Assembly (NCBI GenBank): GCA_027604685.1
Contig: JADHYX010000488.1
Location: 1-14,843, forward strand
DNA: 14,843 bases
Direction of reading: 5' to 3'
DNA from: Lobulomyces angularis
Lineage: Eukaryota > Chytridiomycota > Chytridiomycetes > Lobulomycetales > Lobulomycetaceae
A program made the position numbers and the translations under genes. Positions 1 through 7,142 of the stretch are shown one piece after another; positions within the stretch are counted from its first letter, which is position 1, and each line of letters starts with the position of its first letter. A model generated the notes under the pieces. That model was not told the DNA's origin. It saw nothing but the letters and a program-made list of their open reading frames with translations, and searched no databases.

Positions 1-552
1 TACACAGAGTAATTTAATAGGATATATCTTTATGTATAGCAATCTTGCTAATATATTTTACGTTATTCCCTATTGATTTAGAAAATTGAAATTCAATGCT
101 TTTATAAATACTCAAAAATCAGTAAGTAAATTTATAAAAAAATTTAAAGAAACTTTGGAGATAGTGAAAATACAACAGTATTAGTTGGAGATTGGTCAAG
201 AAGTGCATTGAAATATCAAGTTCCAACAAAAGGAAAAGGATTTAGAGATATGTTTAAAAAGGCAGGACATCAAGTATGTTTGGTGAATGAATTTTTGACA
301 TCGTCAATTTGCCCAGGATGTAAAAGTAGAACTTTAGAAGCATTTAAAGAAAGACAGCATTTTAACTCCTGGTAAAAAGAAAAACTTACTAAAGTTCATG
401 GATTGCTTTGTTGTAAAAACGAAAATTGCAAGCAAATGATGAATGGACAATTAGTTGAAAGGCTGTGGAATAGGGATGACGTTGCCACTTTAAATTTAAA
501 GGATGTAGTTATGAACACTTTATTGCATAAAAAGTTAGAGCAGCTTATTTAA
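1..552 (+). pseudogene. Fanzor-type (TnpB-like) nuclease relic, C-terminal part
   Basis: This is the C-terminal region of a Fanzor protein, the eukaryotic relatives of transposon TnpB that act as RNA-guided DNA endonucleases. Reading from about 82 gives KLKFNAFINTQKS in one frame. From about 151 the reading moves to another frame, through VLVGDWS and PTKGKGFRDMFKKAGH to VNEFLTSSICPGC, whose Glu sits where the RuvC-II acid belongs. Next come a zinc-ribbon half (CPGC, then CCKNENC) and WNRDDVATLNL, the RuvC-III Asp motif. The relic ends at TAA 550-552. The frame change near 149-153 looks like one lost A, and TAA 373-375 interrupts the ribbon. TTTAG at 77-81 may be an intron acceptor. The N-terminal half lies outside the window. 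I infer a dead copy; sequencing error at the A-run could explain the shift but not easily the stop. Family assignment rests on motif memory. Confidence 0.75.
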
Positions 553-1105
553 GCAGATAATATTTATTCTTAAATAGTTTTCGCTATTTTTTTATTATTG
601 GTGTTTTGTTGTATTATTTTTTTTTTTCGAATATTTAATGTTCATAAAGATAATGCCCAAGCACTAAGTAGTATTATAATTATAAGGTAGTAAAAATAAT
701 TTTTATTTTTTTATTTTTGCAGAAGACTGTAAATACGATTGGAAAAATTTAAACTGATATCGATTTCTAATTTATTTATACTTTACTTAAATGCATTTTA
801 TTCATTAATTCAAACAGAAAAAAATTGAAGAAAATAAAATAAAATAGTTTAATTTTTTCAATCTGAACGGATCATAATCACTAAATTCAAATTTTTCCAA
901 AAAGTTGAAGAAATTGACAATCTCTAGTATACCATCTCAAATTTACATCCTGGCACAAAAATTTGGCATTTCATTAAGGTCTCCTGGAAACATTTGCATT
1001 CACAATGTTTTTCTAAAATAATATAAAAAAAAAATTCAATAAATTAAAACGTTATAACCCTTTAACCCTGATTTTTGAATTTTCAAAAAAAAGAAAAACT
1101 TTAAC
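553..1105. other. Intergenic, no supported gene
   Basis: About 550 bp of AT-rich sequence lies between the Fanzor relic and BUD31, with homopolymer T runs near 618-627. I saw no terminal inverted repeat or target-site duplication marking the end of the Fanzor element. A short Cys-rich reading exists on the minus strand at 924-1006 but overlaps an equally open plus reading, so I do not call it. The last 60 bp should hold the BUD31 promoter. Confidence 0.5.
1056..1069 (+). promoter_or_regulatory. Tandem AACCCT boxes upstream of BUD31
   Basis: Two AACCCT hexamers at 1056-1061 and 1064-1069 stand about 40 bp before the BUD31 ATG. Similar telomere-box motifs occur in promoters of translation and RNA-processing genes in some plants and fungi. 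Whether they act here is inference from position only. Confidence 0.25.
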
Positions 1106-2041
1106 ATGCCAAAGGTAAGAAAATAAATCTTGCAAAGAACAATAAAATGAACATTTTGGAAAAAAAAAATGATTATATTTTTTTTTTTCTTTCTTTCTTT
1201 CTTGTATAATAATCCAAACAAAAAAATATAATATAAACAAAAAAATTTTGATTAATTTATTTTTGTGAAAAAAAAAGGAGCAAAAGTAAATAAAATTTGT
1301 TTATTATATTTTTTGGCAGCTTATACTTTTCTTTAAAATTTATGAAAATTAATTTTATTTTTTCACCTTATTTTTTTTTTTCAATTTTTTAGATAAGAAC
1401 CTCAAAAAGTAAACCACCACCAGATGGTTTTGAATTAATTGAACCAACTTTAAATGACTTAGACAAAAAAATGAGAGACATTGAAAATGAATCAACAGAT
1501 GGAAAAAGAAAAACAGAAGCTCTTTGGCCAATTTTTCGTTTACATCATCAAAGGTCTAGGTTTATATACGACATATATTACAAGAGAAAAGCTATTTCGA
1601 AAGCACTTTATGATTGGTGTATTAAACAAGGTTATGCAGATCAAGCCTTAATTGCCAAATGGAGAAAGGTTTTTTTTTAAAAGAAATAAATTAATTTTAT
1701 TTAATATTTTATGTAAAGAGAAAAATTTTAATTAATTTTTCTTATTTTTTTTTAACTTTAAATAATTAGCAAGGATATGAAAAATTATGCTGTTTAAGAT
1801 GTATGTTGAAAATTATAAGAAAAGAAAAAACTATGGAAAGATTCTAACTCTTTTAATAGGTATTCAACCAAAAGATACCGATTTCGGTACCACATGTGTG
1901 TGTCGGGTACCAAGAAATAAATTGGAGGAAGGCAGAGTCGTTACATGTATGCATTGTGGGTTAGTTAAAAAATTTTCGTTTATTTTTTGGTTTAAAAAAA
2001 TATATATTTTTAGTTGTAGAGGTTGTGCTTCGGGATCATAA
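1106..2041 (+). CDS. BUD31: BUD31/G10 pre-mRNA splicing factor
   Basis: BUD31 (G10) is a small, highly conserved nuclear subunit of the activated spliceosome. Exons are 1106-1114, 1393-1668, 1770-1800, 1860-1959 and 2014-2041, giving 147 residues, close to the usual 144. Exon 1 encodes only Met-Pro-Lys, matching the family's MPK start. Recognised blocks are [69 protein letters not shown] and the Cys-rich zinc-cluster tail CVCRVP...CMHCGCRGC. Introns are 278, 101, 59 and 54 bp with donors GTAAGA, GTTTTT, GTATGT and GTTAGT. The first separates the three-residue start exon from the body and carries a TTTC repeat. All four junctions rejoin family-conserved residues, so the model is firm. The stop is TAA, followed directly by a poly-A run. 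Confidence 0.96.
1178..1203 (+). repeat. T-run followed by (TTTC)n microsatellite
   Basis: A long T stretch runs into about four TTTC units inside the first BUD31 intron. It is a simple polypyrimidine repeat, likely variable in length; it is the most repetitive piece of this long intron. Confidence 0.7.
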
Positions 2042-2231
2042 AAAAAAAAAAATATATAAAAAAATTGAAAAATTTTCGTAAATAACAATTAAAAAAAAAA
2101 AATTAGACCTCCATTTTTTTATTTATTTTTTTAATCTTTTTTTTAATTTTTTTTTAATTTTAATCTTAACTATCATGGAAAAAGTTTTTAAAAAATTCTA
2201 AAAATTTAATTTCATTTTTTTATAATAATAT

Positions 2232-2434
2232 ATGTTAACTATTATGTGAAGAGGTAATTTTGTACCCGAAAACTAAGCATTAAATGTTTGATTAGTATCT
2301 CACAATTATTTTTTTTTTTTAATTTCAACAGCAAAATTTATGGCCAGCATCACAATGAAATACTGTACAACTATTGTTGGTTGATGACTAGGGAGGAACT
2401 CATAATAGCTAAACTAAATGATGGTCGAAAATAA
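2232..2434 (+). CDS. Possible 38-aa mini-protein, spliced
   Basis: A 34-codon open stretch at 2332-2434 follows a strong acceptor (T-run, then CAACAG) and is less AT-biased than its surroundings, reading KIYGQHHNEILYNYC and later TREELIIAKLNDGRK before TAA. A start exon 2232-2245 (ATG TTA ACT ATT AT) with donor GTGAAG and an 86-bp intron (2246-2331) joins it in frame. The result is a 38-residue hydrophilic protein I do not recognise. GTAATT at 2254 is the better-looking donor but gives no in-frame ATG. The stretch could instead be a 3' exon or UTR of something else, or chance. It lies between the convergent BUD31 and secreted-precursor genes. Confidence 0.25.
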
Positions 2435-2683
2435 ATTTGTAATTGAATTAAAATTTTAAATTCTTCCCTTTCTTTATTTTAATAATACTTATAGTTATTT
2501 CTGTACATCATAAAATGAAGTAAAGATTTGGAGAACAAACAATATTTTATTATCAACTTTTATTTTAAAAACTTTATTTGAAACTAAACGAAATTTTTAA
2601 TTGACTACAAATTATTTTTGGGTATAAAATTTAAAGTTTATAATATTAGAATGATAAGCAAGTTTCTAATGCTTTTGCTTAAT

Positions 2684-3155
2684 TTATGGTGTTACTCTAA
2701 CATTTCCATCCATAAATTCTTCAAATTTAAAATCTTTCAAGTTTTCGTAATCTTCTGGGAAAGATCTTTTTTTCTTGTCCACAGGCTCTTCATCACCACC
2801 TATTTATATAAAATTAATGTAAATAAAAAGTACTTATTTTTATATTTCAACCTTTTCCAGGGTTAAAAAAGATGTTTAAATTGCCTAGTTGCCTTTTTTC
2901 TATACCAATCTCTAAATCAACGTCAGTATCCCGCTTTTTCTTGTCAGGATTCTCATCGTTGTGAATACCTTTAGGTGGAATAAAAAATCCTAATCTTCCC
3001 AATTGACGCCTTTCAACAGTTTCAACTTTATGACCAGCAGCTGGTGAATGAAATCCTTGTAAGTTGGATTGACGTGCCTCTAATTGAGGGATGAATAATG
3101 ATGATGAAAAGTTGGATAATGTAGCAACCAATACAATCAATTGAGTAAATTTCAT
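2684..3155 (-). CDS. Secreted precursor with dibasic sites and repeated peptide
   Basis: Exons 3155-2852 and 2799-2684 (52-bp intron, donor GTTGAA) encode 139 residues. Residues 1-19 form a signal peptide with a hydrophobic core (QLIVLVATL). Basic processing sites occur at R49-R50, KKKR 72-75, K87-R88 and KKKR 110-113. After R50 comes QLGRLGFFIPPKG and after R88 comes QLGNLNIFFNPGKG. Each is followed by an acidic spacer ending in PDKKKR or PVDKKKR. A weaker third unit after R28 reads QSNLQGFHSPAAG. Each begins with Gln, which often cyclises to pyroglutamate in secreted peptides. This layout (signal, spacers, Kex2-type cleavage, repeated product) is that of fungal Kex2-processed repeat proteins, alpha-pheromone precursors and animal neuropeptide precursors. 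I do not recognise the peptide. The C-terminal 26 residues are acidic and unrelated to the repeat. The function as a signal is inference. Confidence 0.8.
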
Positions 3156-3577
3156 TTTAATTATATATTTTTTTATGCCTTAATAATTAGCATTTGATGA
3201 GGAAATTTTTTAGCATTTATAACTTTTGGAGATTAACCTCATATGGACAAAAATAGATTTTTCCAAAATATCCAAATAGAATTTTTTTTATTTCTATTTT
3301 TGAAATATTTGAAGAAAAGGACATGTAATACAGGAAAATTGGTTTATGTCATGTCACATACCATGTAGTTATTTCATTTAGATTCAAAAGTGAAATTGAA
3401 AAAAAAAAAAACTAATATTCCAGTATCACTTACCCAATTAAAATTTGATTATTTTAAAAAAATTTTCTTATTATGGTTATTGATAAAGTATTCAAATAAA
3501 CTTTTAAGGTTGACTACATAGTTATAATATTTTTCAATGTGTTTACGTAAGGGTTTTGATTTTACATTAATACAAGA

Positions 3578-3602
3578 TTTGCGGTTAAACTTATTCCGCA
3601 AA
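3578..3602. repeat. Inverted repeat TTTGCGG..CCGCAAA
   Basis: Perfect 7-bp arms at 3578-3584 and 3596-3602 are separated by 11 bp. The GC-containing arms stand out in very AT-rich DNA. This could be a binding site for a dimeric regulator or an RNA hairpin. It lies about 420 bp upstream of the secreted-precursor start and 170 bp beyond the ACMSD stop. Confidence 0.4.
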
Positions 3603-3765
3603 ATTTTGTTAATTAACAGGAATAAAATTTAGTTAAAAATTTTAAAAGTAAAACAGTACATATAACTTGTATACGACTTTGAAATAATATTTCTTGATTT
3701 ACCGTATATAAGAACTAATTTACAATACAGTGTGTTATTTTCTACATTCCAACCATGTTAACCAA

Positions 3766-3771
3766 TTTATT
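3766..3771 (-). terminator. AATAAA poly(A) signal of ACMSD
   Basis: AATAAA on the minus strand begins 2 nt after the ACMSD stop codon TGA (3776-3774). Its closeness to the stop is unusual, and such hexamers are common by chance in AT-rich DNA. Confidence 0.3.
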
Positions 3772-3773
3772 GT

Positions 3774-5452
3774 TCATTCAATTTTTAATGTATGAACCTT
3801 TTCAGCACATCCTTCAATAATTTTAATGGAATTGTTAATATTTTCTTCTAAAATAATATCTCCATTTTTTGCAACTGCAGCTGGTTGCTGAAAATCTTCC
3901 TTTTTTAAATTAAAAAATCTCATCACATTAAGCCCTAACATTTTTGCTTTGTCTTCTTCACTTATAAGCTTGCTATCTTCAATCATCTTTCCAGCATGAT
4001 GTTCTCCCACTAAAAAATTTAGAACTCAAACTTTTAATTAAAATACATGGAAATGGATAGTCGCTCCCAAGCATTATCCTGTCTGCGGTAAATTTCTTCA
4101 TTAAATAAAGTAATGCATCCTCATCGTGGACTAAAGAATCAGTCCAGATTCTTTCCAAATAATGCCTAAAAATATAATTTATTTTTAACAATTAATAAAA
4201 TTGTTTTACATAGGAGATTTTCCACATTTCGTTGCAACTAAATCAGGGCGAACCTGATATCCGTGTTCAATTCTACCCATACTAAAATTATAATAATTTG
4301 AAAAAAAAAAATATATGTCATTTTCTACGTGTATGGAAAAGAACCACCTCCATGTGCTAGACAAACTTTAAGCTTTGGATGTCTTTCCAACACACCACCA
4401 AGCATTAATGAGCAAACAGCAATTGTAGTTTCACAAGGCTAAGAGGTAAAATGGAAAAGAAAAAAAATAATTTTTTTTGCTGCTTACCATTCCAATTAAC
4501 CATGGGAACCAATAATTGGACATGCGACTAAAAAAATAAATTAATATTGTAACAATATCTTATAATTTGATTACCCTTTACTTTCCATATCCCAAGGATG
4601 TACAAAAACTGACATATCAAGTTCCTCACAGGCTGTCCATATTGGATCCAATTCTGGAGCGTCCAAATTCCATTCTAAAGAGAAGCAAAAATAGACTATA
4701 ACTAAAAATGTTAATATATAAACGAACCATTTATATGACTTCCAATCTGAATGCCAGCTAAACCAAGTTCATTTTTACACCGTTTGAGCTCTTGAACAGA
4801 AAGTTCAGCATTCTGCATAGGTAATGTTCCCAGTCCAATAAACCTTGTAGGATGTAGTGAGCATGTTTGTGCGATGTTATCATTTAAATATTTTGCCAAA
4901 TCTAAAGTCTACAATTTTATTATTAAAAAATTCACAATGAGTGTTTAGTACATGTTCTGGTTGGGCCCAGTAATTAAATAATACAGGAACAGTGGACAAA
5001 ACTTGAACTTGCACATCTGTAAGATCAGCTTCTTTAATTCTTTCTTCTGGCTGCCAGCAATTACAAGTAATGTCCCTAAAAGGTTTACCATCTATTGCCA
5101 TCTTAGCGTTTCCATTTCCATCTTGCTGCACTGAAATCCACCCAGGATAACCGTACTTTTTAGTTAAATCTGGCAATCTTTGTGGTAAAATGTGTGTATC
5201 TAGTTTTTTTAAAAAATTATAATTTATTTGAAACTAACAAAAAAATAAGGAAAAAAAACTCAATTGAAAGTCATCTTACGTATCTATCAGTACAAATGAA
5301 AAAGATTAAAATTAAAACAAAATAATGGGGAAAAAAAAATTAAAAAGATTAATTAAGCTTACATCGACTAGAAACAGTATTTAAAAGAAAGAAACGCAAT
5401 TAATTTAGTAAAAATTATAATCATTAAAGATAAAACCTTTGAAAAATGGCAT
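3774..5452 (-). CDS. ACMSD: 2-amino-3-carboxymuconate-6-semialdehyde decarboxylase (ACMSD)
   Basis: ACMSD is a zinc amidohydrolase-fold enzyme that decarboxylates 2-amino-3-carboxymuconate semialdehyde, diverting the kynurenine pathway from quinolinate/NAD synthesis. Exons (descending): 5452-5437, 5367-5363, 5283-5280, 5199-4952, 4908-4728, 4674-4575, 4527-4488, 4438-4329, 4281-4210, 4165-4047, 4009-3774. They give 376 residues in frame. Metal ligands are H9 and H11 (KVDIHTHILP), H177 (FVHPWD), H227 (CLAHGGG) and D294 (LGSDYPFP). R50 fits the substrate-contact arginine. All lie a constant three residues beyond the human numbering, which supports the N-terminal splicing. Other landmarks are [26 protein letters not shown] and [10 protein letters not shown] 37-residue tail extends past the usual end (human is 336). 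Introns are 37-80 bp. Catalytic residues are complete, so I infer an active enzyme. No other kynurenine gene is nearby. Confidence 0.95.
5280..5367 (-). other. Two consecutive microexons (5 and 4 nt) of ACMSD
   Basis: Exon 2 is TCGAT (5367-5363), between acceptor TTTCTAG and donor GTAAGC. Exon 3 is ATAC (5283-5280), between acceptor CTGATAG and donor GTAAGA. With exon 1 (ATG..AAA G, 5452-5437) and exon 4 starting AT ACA CAC at 5199, they read Met-Pro-Phe-Phe-Lys-Val-Asp-Ile-His-Thr-His. That is the family's N-terminal beta strand with its HxH zinc ligands. Introns on either side are 69, 79 and 80 bp. Skipping both would put exon 4 out of frame. Confidence 0.82.
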
Positions 5453-5475
5453 TTCAGTTGTAATAAAAAAAAACT

Positions 5476-5757
5476 TTACTCCGTTTTTTGTACCCACAAT
5501 TTGGAGGCTTTCATGTAGGTATCCGCGCCACATGGTAACCAGGATGCTGTAGCATGCTGCTTTGGCATGTAATATACAGCAGTAATTGCCTTTTCAATGG
5601 TCATCAACTCGCTAAGAATCTTTTTGTATGAATTGTAAGTAGCCAAGATTAGTGCCACCGAGGACGTGGTTTTTTCAGCCGCCGAAAATAAAATAGATTT
5701 TTTTTTGAATTTTAACTTTTTTTCTTCTTTTTTTATTTTAGGAAGTAGTATGGTCAA
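5476..5757 (-). CDS. Unidentified ORF between divergent genes
   Basis: An open reading frame of up to 93 codons ends at TAA 5478-5476, 24 nt before the ACMSD ATG on the same strand. Its 3' two thirds (below about 5700) use GC-containing codons unlike the AT-rich flanks, reading AAEKTTSSVALILATYNSYK, then KAITAVYYMPKQHATASW and LPCGADTYMKASKLWVQ. The first 25 codons are Lys-rich only because they are antisense to the polypyrimidine tract before the zinc-finger gene, so the true start may lie further in or in another exon. The plus strand here is full of stops. I recognise no family. It may be a small lineage-specific gene, a fragment of a larger one, or a chance reading in a bidirectional promoter. 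Confidence 0.4.
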   Translation of the reverse strand: MTILLPKIKKEEKKLKFKKKSILFSAAEKTTSSVALILATYNSYKKILSELMTIEKAITAVYYMPKQHATASWLPCGADTYMKASKLWVQKTE

Positions 5758-6603
5758 TGCAGAAGGTCTTTTTTTTACTTTTTAATGTTTTTACTTATCT
5801 GCTTTCTTTAGATAATGCCATAACTTATACCATCTACGATGTTATAGACCAACTGTTACAAATCCATGAAAGTGGTACATCAAACACTCTGAAATCAGAT
5901 ATAATAAATGTTCTTCCTATCAAGGTTACTGTTATATCTTTATAATATTCCTCAGCATACTTTTAAATAGTTCACTTAAAAATTTTCTAAAAATTTACTG
6001 CTTTTAATAGGAAAAACATGAAAGAGCCTACAGTACTGATTCGTTAACTTCAACTGAGTCATTGGCATCCACGGTCTCATCTTTATCAGCTACTTCTTCG
6101 TTAGAATCTGAAGCAGGCACAGAAGTTGACTTTTCAAAAGCATTCAGCTGCGTGTGTGGAAAAGTTTTTTCAAGTTATATAGGTATGCACTGTTCTATAA
6201 TATTATTTCAATGACTCCTTAAACATGAATGAATGAAACATTAATTTCTTTTTTTTAATAACCAAATTACTCTAACCTTTTAATACTTTTGTTGTTTCTT
6301 TAGGCTTAAAAAGCCATTCTAAAATTCACATTGATTCTAGAGAGCGAAATTTTGTCTGCGAAACCTGTAAAAAGGTAAGCTATTTTATACCCAAACACCT
6401 ACTAATTTGAGAAAAGGCATTTTTTCGAAAACAAGATTTGAAAAGACATGAAACGACGCATTTAGTTGATTATCACCCTTACTCAGTATGGTTTTTGTGA
6501 TTCCCTGCTATTAATTCTTTTTTTTTTCTAGTGTAATAACTGTGGCACTACTTTTACAAGAAGTGATGCTTTATCCAGACATATTAAGTCTAGACGTTGT
6601 TGA
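5750..6603 (+). CDS. C2H2 zinc-finger protein, three C-terminal fingers
   Basis: Exons 5750-5765, 5812-5924, 6011-6182, 6304-6374, 6417-6485 and 6532-6603 give a 170-residue protein. It is probably a nuclear DNA-binding factor. Residues 51-80 are Ser/Thr-rich. Finger 1 is C90-x-C92..H105..H109, with only one residue between the cysteines. Finger 2 is a classic C2H2 (C119, C122, H135, H139) with helix RKQDLKR. Finger 3 is C148, C151, H164 and terminal C170, with helix RSDALSR, a C2HC form. The RSDALSR helix resembles that of well-known GC-rich DNA binders. Each finger boundary is cut by an intron (46, 86, 121, 42 and 46 bp); the 42-bp intron carries TACTAAT at 6400-6406. A strong acceptor ends at 5741, just before the ATG, so a noncoding first exon is likely. 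The target and role are unknown. Confidence 0.88.
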
Positions 6604-7142
6604 TTAGATTCAGCTTATTAATTAAATAAAATAAATTGTATCAAAGAAGAATGCATTTTTCATGTTGATTTTCCATTCTAAAATAAAAATGGAGGGCACT
6701 TTGGGTAGGAAATACCTAGTTCTTTAAATCAATAAAACTGAAGATCAAAACTGTTTAATGTATCATTTAACAGTCTCGGTTTTAAAAAGAAAAGGCGGTA
6801 ATACTTTTAAGTAATTTAACACTTGCATTTCTACAACTAGCAAATACTTTCATTTGTACAGCAATACTTATTGCCTTAAAGATTTTGTGAGTGAATAGCC
6901 TTTTTCAGTTTTTTGTTAAAAAAAATATTTAGATCATTGTGTGAGGTAGTATAGTTATTTGACAGATTAACGAAAAAGTAAAAGTGCCATATTTTTGCAA
7001 TTATTCAACTTTCGAGGGTGTAACAATCCAAAATAGTAGAATTTATGCAGTAAGTCAACAAAAATTTTTGTAGGTGAGGTGCTTTAGTTGTGAAAAATAT
7101 AATTTAATTTTTTAGACTCAGATTTTGAATAAAAAATTTTTA
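6604..7142. other. Intergenic between two plus-strand genes
   Basis: This stretch holds the 3' end of the zinc-finger gene and the 5' region of the next gene. AATAAA hexamers at 6625-6635 follow the stop. A GTAAGT donor at 7050 with TTTTTTAG at 7110-7115 could form a 66-bp 5'-UTR intron; the tiny ATG at 7045 before it does not join in frame. I see no tRNA or other RNA gene. Confidence 0.45.
6625..6635 (+). terminator. Overlapping AATAAA signals, zinc-finger gene
   Basis: Two overlapping AATAAA hexamers (6625-6630 and 6630-6635) begin 22 nt after the stop TGA at 6601-6603. They are a plausible poly(A) signal by position. Confidence 0.4.

Larger units (their letters stand above)
3156..3773. 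other. Intergenic between two minus-strand genes
   Basis: About 620 bp holding the 3' flank of ACMSD and the promoter of the secreted precursor. I see no ORF of interest. The one distinct element is the inverted repeat at 3578-3602. Confidence 0.5.

Noticed and set aside
924..1110. Minus-strand Cys-rich reading (KHCECKCFQETLMKC..) with a possible 48-bp intron upstream
   Set aside because: It lacks a credible start, its upstream part is antisense to the BUD31 start exon and intron, and the plus strand is equally open over the same bases.
1036..1240. Two overlapping minus ORFs rich in Lys and Phe
   Set aside because: They are antisense to the polypyrimidine first intron of BUD31 and reflect homopolymer runs only.
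1864..2088. Minus ORF antisense to BUD31
   Set aside because: BUD31 exons on the plus strand match the family residue by residue; this is their shadow.
2370..2434. Possible C/D-box snoRNA (TTGATGA motif)
   Set aside because: A C-box-like string is present but no CTGA D box or terminal stem is found at a suitable distance.
6750..6774. Inverted repeat ACTGTT..AACAGT downstream of the zinc-finger gene
   Set aside because: Six-base arms with a mismatch beyond them are expected by chance in AT-rich DNA, and no T-run terminator logic applies to this gene.
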